This document shows positions 14,566 to 21,067 of a stretch of DNA of 21,067 nt, in pieces. A program made the translations under genes and the position numbers. This DNA is from Clostridia bacterium (GTDB lineage: Bacteria; Bacillota; Clostridia; Oscillospirales; CAG-272): NCBI GenBank assembly GCA_017407375.1, contig JAFQWT010000102.1, positions 1-21,067 on the forward strand. Direction: 5' to 3'. How positions within the stretch are numbered: the stretch's first letter is position 1; each line of letters starts with the position of its first letter. Below the pieces are notes generated by a model that was given only the letters and a program-made list of their open reading frames with translations, did not search any database and was not told the DNA's origin.

Positions 14566-16428
14566 TTACGAAAGAAGGAGTTTTACGACATCATCGGCCG
14601 CGATGTGGCAAAATTCCTTGAGAGGCGTGGGAGTCTCGGGGGCGGCAAAATGATCGTCGATCGCGAGGACATCATAGGGGATACGGAGGCCAAGCGAATG
14701 AAGCGCATCGCCGAGCGTGAGGCCGGCGCCGCCCGCGCGGATCGCCCCCTCGAGAAAGACGGCGCGGCGGGTGTCGGCGAGGTACGGCAGAAGGCGCTCG
14801 GCGGTCGTTTTGTAGGGCTTCAGGATCTCAAGGAGGATAACGCCGACGCGAAGACCGCGCTCACGGAGAGACGCGGCGGCGGCAAGCGCCTCCTCGGCGA
14901 TGGCGCCATAGGTGAGGATCACGGCGTCCAGGGCCTCATCGGGGGTGGTGAAATCGGGGCGGACGCCGTAATTTTCAAAATCGCCGCCCTTATAAAAGGC
15001 CGAGACGATGGCGGCGCTTTCGGCGCGGTTTTCGTAACGCACGGCAAGCGGCCCCCGGGCGGTGAGGGTATCGGCGAGAAGGGCGCGAAGACTCCCGAGC
15101 GTGGCAGGGGCATAGAGCGTCATGTTCGGGATATGCGAAAGAAAGGCGACGTCAAAGATGCCGTGGTGAGTGGGGCCGTCTCCACGCGAAAGCCCCGCGC
15201 GGTCGATAAGGATGCGGACGGGGAGCCCCTGGAGCGCCACGTCATGCACGATGCTGTCGTAGGCGCGCTGGAGGAAGGTGGAATACACGGCCACGTAGGG
15301 CTTTGTGCCCGCCGCGGCAAGCCCCGCGGCAAAGGTGAGGGCGTGCCCCTCGGCAATGCCAACGTCATAGGCCCTTTCGGGATAGGCCTCAAAGAAGGGG
15401 GTAAGGCCCGTGCCCTCCCGCATGGCCCCGGTAATGACCGAGACCGCGGGGTCGGTGGCGGCAAGCGACGCAATGGTCCAGCCCGCCGTTTGCGAAAAGG
15501 CCGCCTCGGTAACGATGCCGGGCGCCACGCTGTGGTAGAGCGAGGGGTCGGCCTCGGCGGGGGCGTAGCCCTTCCCCTTTTTGGTGGAAAGATGGAGGAT
15601 AACGCTCCCACCCCGCTCCCGCGCACGGCGGAGCAGCTGCGCCACCTCGGCATAGTTGTTACCGTCCGCAGGGCCGAGATAGTAAAGCCCCAGCTCCTCA
15701 AAGTAATTGGAGGAATAGAGGCGGTGCTTGATACGCTGCTTCACGGCGCGGAGGAGACGGTACAGCGGCCGCCCAAGGAGCGGCAGGCGCGGCAAAAGGC
15801 GGGTGGTCACGCTTTTGGCGCGGCGGTAATGGCGGGAGTTGCGGATCCCCGCGATCTGGCGGGCAAAGGCGCCGATATTGCGCGAGATGGACATCTCGTT
15901 TTCGTTGAGGACGATGACGAGTGGGAGGTCCGAGGAGCAGTTGTTGAGCGCCTCATGCACCATACCGCCCGTGTAGGCGCCGTCACCGATGACGGCCACG
16001 GTGGTGCGGCCGTTGCCCGCCAGCGTATCGGCCTCGGCAAAGCCGAGCGCCGCCGAGAGCGCGGTGGAGGAATGACCGGCGCCAAAGGCATCGTACTCAC
16101 TCTCCTCGCGGCGGGTAAAGCCCGAAAGCCCACCCGGGGTACGCAGGGTATGGAAGGCCTCGCGCCGACCCGTGAGGAGCTTGTGAACGTAGCTCTGGTG
16201 GCCGACGTCAAAGATGAGGCGGTCACGCGGGGTGTCAAACACGCGGTGGAGCGCCACCGTCAGCTCAACGATGCCGAGGTTGGAGGCCAGGTGGCCTCCC
16301 GTTTGCGGCACGTGCTCGATGAGGAACTCACGGATCTCACGGCAGAGGGCGGGCATCGCCTCCTCGGGCAGGGCGCGCAGGTCGGCCGGGGACCCGACCG
16401 AGGATAGGAGCGGGTACCGTCCGCTCAT
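14566..16428 (-). CDS. dxs: 1-deoxy-D-xylulose-5-phosphate synthase
   Basis: A 620-residue thiamine-diphosphate enzyme joining pyruvate and glyceraldehyde 3-phosphate, the first step of the MEP isoprenoid pathway and a source of DXP for thiamine and pyridoxal. The length equals that of E. coli Dxs. Visible landmarks are GGHLASNLG (His46), the GDG ThDP motif at 148-150 with LNENEMSIS following, DVGIAEGHALTFAAG with Glu360, YSTFLQRAYD, and DRAGLSRGDGPTHHGIFD (409-426). The usual RYPRG motif reads RYENR at 464-468. The ATG overlaps the araC3 stop (ATGA), making dxs the second gene of an araC3-dxs unit, which is unusual for a housekeeping enzyme. It may be a second Dxs copy tied to a sugar pathway. 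Confidence 0.9.
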   Translation of the reverse strand: MSGRYPLLSSVGSPADLRALPEEAMPALCREIREFLIEHVPQTGGHLASNLGIVELTVALHRVFDTPRDRLIFDVGHQSYVHKLLTGRREAFHTLRTPGGLSGFTRREESEYDAFGAGHSSTALSAALGFAEADTLAGNGRTTVAVIGDGAYTGGMVHEALNNCSSDLPLVIVLNENEMSISRNIGAFARQIAGIRNSRHYRRAKSVTTRLLPRLPLLGRPLYRLLRAVKQRIKHRLYSSNYFEELGLYYLGPADGNNYAEVAQLLRRARERGGSVILHLSTKKGKGYAPAEADPSLYHSVAPGIVTEAAFSQTAGWTIASLAATDPAVSVITGAMREGTGLTPFFEAYPERAYDVGIAEGHALTFAAGLAAAGTKPYVAVYSTFLQRAYDSIVHDVALQGLPVRILIDRAGLSRGDGPTHHGIFDVAFLSHIPNMTLYAPATLGSLRALLADTLTARGPLAVRYENRAESAAIVSAFYKGGDFENYGVRPDFTTPDEALDAVILTYGAIAEEALAAAASLRERGLRVGVILLEILKPYKTTAERLLPYLADTRRAVFLEGAIRAGGAGLTLGDALHSLGLRIPYDVLAIDDHFAAPETPTPLKEFCHIAADDVVKLLLS

Positions 16429-17261
16429 GCCCTGCCCCCCTTGTCGGCAGGGGTGCGGCGGGCCTCGGTGGGGGACTGGCCGTACGCCTTGCGGTAGGCG
16501 CGGTAGAAGGTGGAATAATCCGAAAAGCCCACGCGCTCGGCAACGTCCGCGGCGACCTCCCCGCTCTCGATCATCTGGCGGGCCATCATCACGCGCTTGC
16601 CGTTGATGTAGCCGAGGATCGAGATGCCGTTGTGGCGCTTGAAGGCGCGGCAGAGGTAATATTTGCTGACGTAAAACTCCCCCGCAATGGCATCAAGCGA
16701 GAGGGTCTCCGCGATGTGGGCGTTGACGTACCGGATGACCCGCGCGCCCAGGGGCTCCTCCTTCTTTTTGGAGTGGGCCGCGGGGCTGGCGAGCGAGAGG
16801 AGGACCAAAAGCTCCGAAAGCAAGAGGCGCGAGAGGCGCTCCCCCTCGGGCCGCGGAAGGGTGCTGAGCCGCTCAAAGCGGTCAAAGATCGGCGGGGCGC
16901 TCATCGGCATATCGCCAATGGCGTAAAAATTGTCCTCACCGAGTGGCTTGTCGGCCAAAAGGGCGAGGGCCTCGGCGGCCTCGGGCAGTCCCTCCCCCGT
17001 GAAGTGAAAGACGTACCGCTCATACGGCTCGTCCCGCCTGACGTCCACGTAATGAAATTCCCCGGGACGGAAGAACATCAGGGTGGCGGGGCGCAGGTCG
17101 TATTTCTCCCCCTCCACCACGTAGTTCCCCGCTCCGCGGACCACGTAGATGACCTCGTAATGCGTATGGCAATGGCGGGAAAACCCGGCGGGCACGGGAT
17201 GCTCGTCGACCGAATGGTAAAAGCGGATGCCGGGGTATTCCTCAACGGTGTAGGTGTCCAT
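16425..17261 (-). CDS. AraC family transcriptional regulator 3
   Basis: A 278-residue regulator. The cupin-like sensor domain (about 10-95) contains HYEVIYVVRGAGNYVVEG and FFRPGEFHYVD. The DNA-binding domain (about 175-270) has the two expected helix-turn-helix units, LSLDAIAGEFYVSKYYLCRAFKRHNG and VAERVGFSDYSTFYRAYRKAYGQSPTE. The ATG at 17261 has AAGGAG 6 bases upstream. It is divergent from the TIM-barrel/oxidoreductase operon at 17425, and a repeated CAAT motif with 21-bp periodicity lies between them. Its own promoter -35 box is inside that repeat, so autoregulation is likely. The end of the gene overlaps dxs, so regulator and Dxs are made from one message. Confidence 0.88.
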   Translation of the reverse strand: MDTYTVEEYPGIRFYHSVDEHPVPAGFSRHCHTHYEVIYVVRGAGNYVVEGEKYDLRPATLMFFRPGEFHYVDVRRDEPYERYVFHFTGEGLPEAAEALALLADKPLGEDNFYAIGDMPMSAPPIFDRFERLSTLPRPEGERLSRLLLSELLVLLSLASPAAHSKKKEEPLGARVIRYVNAHIAETLSLDAIAGEFYVSKYYLCRAFKRHNGISILGYINGKRVMMARQMIESGEVAADVAERVGFSDYSTFYRAYRKAYGQSPTEARRTPADKGGRA

Positions 17262-17291
17262 AGCCGTCTCCTTTTTTCTTTTCTTGCCTCC

Positions 17292-17320
17292 ATTCTACCA
17301 CCGCTGAGCAATATTTGCAA
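17292..17320 (-). promoter_or_regulatory. Promoter of araC3-dxs
   Basis: On the minus strand, TTGCAA (17315-17320), 17 bases, then TAGAAT (17292-17297) with extended TGG. The -35 box lies inside the first copy of the 21-bp direct repeat. Confidence 0.6.
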
Positions 17321-17342
17321 TAGTTTTGACAATTTCGGCAAT
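17308..17342. promoter_or_regulatory. Putative AraC3 operator: 21-bp direct repeat of a double CAAT motif
   Basis: Four CAAT words start at 17309, 17318, 17330 and 17339 (spacings 9, 12, 9). They form two 14-base units, 17308-17321 and 17329-17342, exactly 21 bases apart in the same orientation. The shared pattern is nCAATnTnnGCAAT. This is AraC-type operator geometry, placed between and overlapping the two divergent -35 regions. Confidence 0.6.
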
Positions 17343-17370
17343 GGAAAAGCCATAATATTTTTAGTATAAT
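17342..17370 (+). promoter_or_regulatory. Promoter of the TIM-barrel/oxidoreductase operon
   Basis: A perfect TATAAT (17365-17370) is 17 bases after TGGAAA (17342-17347), a weak -35 that abuts the operator-like repeat. A perfect TTGACA at 17326-17331 is too distant to pair with it. This resembles an activator-dependent promoter. Confidence 0.5.
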
Positions 17371-17424
17371 GAGGATGTGGGAGCATCGGTATCCCTCAAT
17401 TTTATGAACAAAGAGGCAAAGAAT

Positions 17425-18180
17425 ATGAAGCTTGGTTCTCAGTTTTATTCCATCCGCGACCTGACCAAGACCCCCGAGGGCCTGCGTGAGGCCTTCCGCC
17501 TGACCAAGGAGATCGGCTACGACGTTGTCCAGATCTCGGGCATCGGGGCAGACGTTACCGCCAAGGACATTGCCGCCTGCGTGGCGGAATTTGACCTTCC
17601 CGTGGTCTGCACGCACATCCCCTACGACCGCCTGGTCGGGGACACCGACACGGTCATTGCCGAGCACAAGCTCTTTGGCTGCCGTGAGGTCGGCATCGGC
17701 GGCATCGGCTCGAATTACGCCACGATCGACGAGGCGAAGGTGAAGTTTGACGCCCTCCGTGAGGCGGTCAAAAAGGTGAACGCCGCGGGCATGACCTTCG
17801 GCTTCCACAACCACGCGGGCGAGTTCCGCGATCTTGGCGGCACCTCGATGTACGAGACGATGATCGAGGAGTATCCCGAGTTCAACTTCATCCACGACGT
17901 GTACTGGTCCACCTACGCGGGCCTTGACCCCGTCGATTACATCCACCGCCTCCGCGGCCGTATCGTCAACCTGCACTTCAAGGACATGGCCGCCACCCCC
18001 GAGCGCCCCATCTGCGCCTGTGGCGAGGGCATCATTGACTTCAAGCGTATTTACGATGCGTGCCTTGAGACGGGGATCGAGAACATCCTCATCGAGCAGG
18101 ACAACGCCCCCGACAGCGGTGACTCGATGGGGCAGATGGCCATCAGCTACAAGAATATCGCTCCCCTCTTCGGGAAATGA
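17425..18180 (+). CDS. Sugar phosphate isomerase/epimerase family TIM-barrel protein 1
   Basis: A 251-residue protein of the xylose-isomerase-like TIM-barrel (AP endonuclease 2) superfamily, which holds sugar isomerases, epimerases, inosose dehydratases and lyases. The metal site can be traced: FGFHNHAGEF (125-134, Glu133), HDVYW (Asp158), NLHFKD (His184 with Lys186 nearby) and ILIEQD (Glu224). The frame is open further upstream, but the ATG at 17425, with AGAGG about 8 bases ahead, gives the normal family start (MKLGSQFYSIRD). It is the first gene of the operon and is divergent from araC3. Eighteen bases separate it from a second, dissimilar TIM-barrel gene. The reaction cannot be read from the sequence. 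Confidence 0.85.
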   Translation: MKLGSQFYSIRDLTKTPEGLREAFRLTKEIGYDVVQISGIGADVTAKDIAACVAEFDLPVVCTHIPYDRLVGDTDTVIAEHKLFGCREVGIGGIGSNYATIDEAKVKFDALREAVKKVNAAGMTFGFHNHAGEFRDLGGTSMYETMIEEYPEFNFIHDVYWSTYAGLDPVDYIHRLRGRIVNLHFKDMAATPERPICACGEGIIDFKRIYDACLETGIENILIEQDNAPDSGDSMGQMAISYKNIAPLFGK

Positions 18181-18198
18181 TCGCAAAGGAGAAAGCGC

Positions 18199-19095
18199 AT
18201 GGCAAGATACGTTCTTTCCGCCTTCTCGGATGAGGCCGCCGACTCGCTGGACGAGCAGCTTCTCGCCCTCCGTGAGGCCGGCATCACCTGCATGGAGCCC
18301 CGCTTTATTGACGGGCGCGGCATCATGACGCTGACCGATGAGGAGCTATGCAAGATGAAGGCCGCCCTCGATGCCGCCGGCATCGGGCTCTCGGCCATCG
18401 GCTCCCCGATCGGCAAGTACCCCATCACCGATCCCTTCGAGCCGCACTTTGAGAGCTTTAAGCGCGCCTGCGAGATCGCCAAGCGCCTGGGCACGCCCCG
18501 CATCCGTATGTTCAGCTTCTTCCTTCCGAAGGACGCCGACCCCGCCCCCTACCGTGACGAGGTGATGACGCGCCTTTCGGCCTTCCGGGAATACGCCGAT
18601 TCCGTGGGGATCACCCTCTGCCACGAGAACGAGGGCGCGATCTACGGGGAGTCCCCCGCCTGTGTTGCCGACGTCCTTTCGTCGGTTGACGGCTTGCGCG
18701 GCATCTGGGATGCGGCCAACTACATCCTGACGGGGAACGATCCCCTGGTGGGCTACGAGGCGACCAAGGCCTCTCTCGAATACATCCACATCAAGGACGC
18801 CGTGGCAAAGGACGGCGGCAGGATCGTGCCCCCCGGTGACGGGGAGGGGCGTATCGCCGAGGTCCTTTCCGCCCATAGCAAGACGACCGATGCCACGGTC
18901 TATCTCACGCTTGAGCCCCACCTTGCGGATTTTGCGGGCTACAGCGCTATCGATGACAGAAATCTGGCCGGCAAGGGCCAGTCCTTTGCCAGCAAGCGTG
19001 AGGCCTTTGCTTACGCCGCGGCGGCCCTCAAGCGCCTGCTTGTCGGCGCGGGCTTTGTTGAGAGCGAGATCGGCGTCTTTACGCCCGCCGAATAA
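18199..19095 (+). CDS. Sugar phosphate isomerase/epimerase family TIM-barrel protein 2
   Basis: A 298-residue protein of the same superfamily as its upstream neighbour but in another subgroup. The first strand reads LSAFSDEAADSL. Metal-site segments are LCHENE (141-145, Glu143), IWDAANY (Asp171), YIHIKD (His197) and TLEPHL (Glu239). The GDGEG loop at 213-217 is typical of family members that close a substrate-binding site. The ATG is preceded by CAAAGGAG with 8 bases of spacing. It is the second of four genes, followed 5 bases after its stop by a Gfo/Idh/MocA oxidoreductase. Pairing of such barrels with Gfo/Idh enzymes is known in inositol catabolism (IolE/IolI with IolG) and in oxidised-glycoside cleavage systems. 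Which applies here is open. Confidence 0.85.
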   Translation: MARYVLSAFSDEAADSLDEQLLALREAGITCMEPRFIDGRGIMTLTDEELCKMKAALDAAGIGLSAIGSPIGKYPITDPFEPHFESFKRACEIAKRLGTPRIRMFSFFLPKDADPAPYRDEVMTRLSAFREYADSVGITLCHENEGAIYGESPACVADVLSSVDGLRGIWDAANYILTGNDPLVGYEATKASLEYIHIKDAVAKDGGRIVPPGDGEGRIAEVLSAHSKTTDATVYLTLEPHLADFAGYSAIDDRNLAGKGQSFASKREAFAYAAAALKRLLVGAGFVESEIGVFTPAE

Positions 19096-19100
19096 CTGTC

Positions 19101-20120
19101 ATGAGCAGCACACCGCTTCGCGCCGCCATCATTGGCTGCGGCGCGATCTCAAAAAGCCACGCCTCCGCCATTACCGCGGGGGAATACGCCACCCTTGTGG
19201 CGCTTTGTGACGTCCTTCCCCAAAGGGCCGAGGCCCTGCGCGATGCCTTTGCGAAGGACGCCGCCGTCTTTACCGACTGGAGGAAAATGCTTGACGTGGC
19301 AAGGCCCGAGGCCGTACACGTCTGCACCCCGCACGACCTGCATGCCGAGATGGCCTGCGAGTGCCTTGCGCGCGGGATCCACGTGTATCTTGAAAAGCCC
19401 GCGGGCAACACGCCCGAGGAGCTTGCGGCCCTCTGCCGTGCCGAGGCCGAGAGCCGTGCACGGCTCACCGTGTCCTTCCAGAACCGCCGCCTGCCCGTCA
19501 ACCGCCGCATTTACGAGCTTATTGAGGAGAACGGCGGGGCAAGGGCCGCGCGCGCCATGGTCACCTGGCACCGCGGGATCGAGTATTACACCGCCGACGA
19601 CTGGCAAGGCCGCCTTGCCCGTGAGGGTGGCGGCGCCATGATCAACCAGGCGATCCACACGCTGGATCTTCTGGTCTCGGCCTTCCCTGCTCCGCCCGTC
19701 TCGGTGCAGGGGGAAACGGCGCTGTGGGAAAACGCCGCGTTTTCCGAGGTGGAGGACAATGCCGGCCTTCTCGTCACCTTTGCGGACGGCGGTAAGATCT
19801 GCTTCTTTGCCTCCAACGACTACGGCGGAGACGCCCAGAACATCTATGAGGTGCTGACGAAAAACGGCGCCCGCATCACCTGCATGGAGGGCAAGCTCTT
19901 CAAAAACGGGGAGCGGGTGGAGGTGGAGACCACTCCCGCAGCCCTTGTCGGCAAGTCCTGCTGGGGTGTTGGCCACGCCGTGGCGATCCGCGAGTTTTAC
20001 GAGGCGGCCGCCACCGGCACCGAGGTGCCCGTGACGCTTACCTCTGCGGCGCGGACGATGCGTATTCTTTTTGCTCTGTATCGCTCCCACGGCGAGAAAA
20101 TCCTCTTGACGGACGAATAA
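19101..20120 (+). CDS. Gfo/Idh/MocA family oxidoreductase 3
   Basis: A 339-residue NAD(P)-dependent sugar oxidoreductase. The Rossmann motif IIGCGAIS is at 10-17. LEKPAG at 97-102 holds the conserved EKP lysine. GGGAMINQAIHTLDLL at 176-191 includes the catalytic His186 and Asp189. The C-terminal beta-sheet domain is complete, so the protein is full length. No clear ribosome site precedes the ATG, which lies 5 bases after the stop of TIM-barrel 2, so it probably depends on translational coupling. Third gene of the operon. It could oxidise a ring hydroxyl before or after the action of the two TIM-barrel proteins. The substrate is not known. Confidence 0.88.
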   Translation: MSSTPLRAAIIGCGAISKSHASAITAGEYATLVALCDVLPQRAEALRDAFAKDAAVFTDWRKMLDVARPEAVHVCTPHDLHAEMACECLARGIHVYLEKPAGNTPEELAALCRAEAESRARLTVSFQNRRLPVNRRIYELIEENGGARAARAMVTWHRGIEYYTADDWQGRLAREGGGAMINQAIHTLDLLVSAFPAPPVSVQGETALWENAAFSEVEDNAGLLVTFADGGKICFFASNDYGGDAQNIYEVLTKNGARITCMEGKLFKNGERVEVETTPAALVGKSCWGVGHAVAIREFYEAAATGTEVPVTLTSAARTMRILFALYRSHGEKILLTDE

Positions 20121-20134
20121 AACCGTGGTAAAAT
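20106..20134 (+). promoter_or_regulatory. Internal sigma-A promoter for the SDR gene
   Basis: TTGACG (20106-20111, inside the last codons of the oxidoreductase gene), 17 bases, then TAAAAT (20129-20134) with extended TGG. The predicted start near 20141 leaves about 27 bases of leader including AAAGGAG. The SDR can therefore be made independently of the operon. Confidence 0.65.
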
Positions 20135-20167
20135 TAAGAAAGTAATTAAAACAAAGGAGATTCCACT

Positions 20168-21019
20168 ATGAAGCTTCCCTTTAAGATCGATCTTAGCGGC
20201 AAGGTCGCCGCGATCACCGGCGGTGCCGGCGTTCTTTGCTCCTCGTTTGCCGAGGCCCTGGCGGAGTGCGGCGCCAAGGTCGCCATCATTGACCGCAACG
20301 AGGAAGCGGGCAACGCCGTTGTTGCGCGCATCCGTGAGGCGGGCGGCACGGCCATCATGGTCAAGACCGACTGCCTGGACCCCGAGAGTCTGGAGGCCGC
20401 CCACGCCACCGTCCTTGCCGAGCTTGGCGAGGTCGACATCCTTGTGAACGGTGCCGGCGGTAACAACCCCCGCGCCACCACCGACAATGAGTACTACGAG
20501 AACGATGACCTTCCCGATCCCGACAAGAAGGACTTCTTCTCGCTGAAGCCCGACGGCATTCGCTTTGTCTTCGACCTCAACGTGACGGCGGCCTTCCTTA
20601 CCACCCAGATCTTTGCCAAGGGTATGGCAAAGTCGGGCAAGGGCGGCAACATCCTGAACATCTCGTCGATGAACGCCTACCGTCCCCTCACGAAGATCCC
20701 CGCGTACAGCGCCGCCAAGGCCGCTGTCTCCAACTTCACGCAGTGGCTGGCCGTGCACTTTGCCGGCACGGGCGTCCGCGTGAACGCCATTGCCCCCGGC
20801 TTCTTCGTCTCCAAGCAGAACCGCGCCCTTCTCTTCAATGAGGACGGCACCCCCACCGCCCGTACGGGTAAGATCCTGGCCGCCACGCCCATGAAGCGCT
20901 TTGGCGAGGCCGATGAGCTCCTCGGCGGTCTTCTTTGGCTGCTTTCCGACGGCGCCAGCTTTGTGACCGGCGTTGTCCTCCCGATCGACGGCGGCTTCTC
21001 CGCTTACTCGGGCGTTTGA
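20168..21019 (+). CDS. SDR family oxidoreductase, D-mannonate oxidoreductase-like
   Basis: A 283-residue classical short-chain dehydrogenase/reductase. The cofactor motif TGGAGVLC is at 17-24, followed by NGAGG (94-98), Asn138, Ser166/Ser167, Tyr180 and Lys184, giving a complete catalytic tetrad. Asp42-Arg43 after the second beta-strand suggests NAD(H) preference. The insertion at about 100-130 and the C-terminal GFFVSKQNR...TPMKRFGE...DGGFSAYSGV pattern resemble, from memory, the SDR-type fructuronate/D-mannonate oxidoreductases (UxuB/YjmF group). That assignment is tentative. The ATG has AAAGGAG about 9 bases upstream. It has its own promoter at 20106-20134 as well as possible readthrough from the three upstream genes, and is followed by a terminator-like hairpin. 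Confidence 0.8.
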   Translation: MKLPFKIDLSGKVAAITGGAGVLCSSFAEALAECGAKVAIIDRNEEAGNAVVARIREAGGTAIMVKTDCLDPESLEAAHATVLAELGEVDILVNGAGGNNPRATTDNEYYENDDLPDPDKKDFFSLKPDGIRFVFDLNVTAAFLTTQIFAKGMAKSGKGGNILNISSMNAYRPLTKIPAYSAAKAAVSNFTQWLAVHFAGTGVRVNAIAPGFFVSKQNRALLFNEDGTPTARTGKILAATPMKRFGEADELLGGLLWLLSDGASFVTGVVLPIDGGFSAYSGV

Positions 21020-21033
21020 TCTCTGACCTTGGG

Positions 21034-21062
21034 AGCAGGTCCTGCCGCGTGCGGGACCTGCT
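21034..21062 (+). terminator. Terminator-like hairpin after the SDR gene
   Basis: A 12-bp stem with one U.G wobble (21034-21045 with 21051-21062) closes a 5-base loop 14 bases after the stop codon. The T-tract cannot be judged because the window ends 5 bases later. Confidence 0.5.
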
Positions 21063-21067
21063 TACTG

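Noticed and set aside
14605..16407. 600-codon open frame on the plus strand opposite dxs
   Set aside because: The minus-strand frame encodes full-length Dxs. The plus-strand translation is rich in Gly, Lys and Arg without any domain.
7490..20120. myo-inositol (iol) catabolic cluster, because PfkB kinase, class II aldolase, Gfo/Idh and TIM-barrel genes are all present
   Set aside because: IolD, IolB and IolA homologues are absent, the kinase and aldolase are grouped with a deacetylase and a NagB-like protein instead, and the modules have separate regulators.

Overview
This GC-rich window carries 22 protein genes on both strands. No RNA genes, mobile elements, phage genes or CRISPR arrays are visible. 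Strong AGGAGG-type ribosome sites, sigma-A promoters with 17-bp spacers, a YceD-rpmF pair, a clostridial-style PlsC with a zinc ribbon and many AraC regulators suggest an anaerobic Bacillota (Clostridia) relative, probably a gut-type glycan user. This taxonomic placement is inference.

Left third (1-6435): mostly housekeeping. A partial PlsC acyltransferase (minus) diverges from a two-gene unit, a GNAT-like acyltransferase-domain protein and a GH123/DUF4091-type glycoside hydrolase. Next comes a minus-strand operon of two small membrane proteins and cytidine deaminase, and then the yceD-rpmF operon with a perfect consensus promoter.

Right two thirds (6433-21067): three catabolic modules, each an AraC regulator divergent from an operon. 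Module 1 is araC1 // PIG-L deacetylase, NagB-like protein, PfkB kinase, class II aldolase. Module 2 is araC2 // two Gfo/Idh/MocA oxidoreductases. Module 3 is araC3-dxs // two TIM-barrel sugar isomerase-like proteins, a third Gfo/Idh/MocA protein and an SDR. Convergent ends share bidirectional terminators.

Working model (inference): module 1 is a non-standard amino-sugar pathway in which deacetylation, deamination/isomerisation, phosphorylation and aldol cleavage follow one another. The deaminase-like protein has lost the classical phosphate-loop sequence and one catalytic aspartate, so it may act on an unphosphorylated sugar. The GH123-like hydrolase could supply N-acetylhexosamine. The kinase gene has an in-frame TAG at codon 169 and its frame stays open afterwards. 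Modules 2 and 3 combine oxidoreductases and TIM barrels in a way that fits polyol/uronate metabolism or redox-assisted (3-keto) glycoside cleavage. Exact 21-bp direct repeats that look like AraC operators lie in the control regions of modules 2 and 3. No transporter gene is present in the window.
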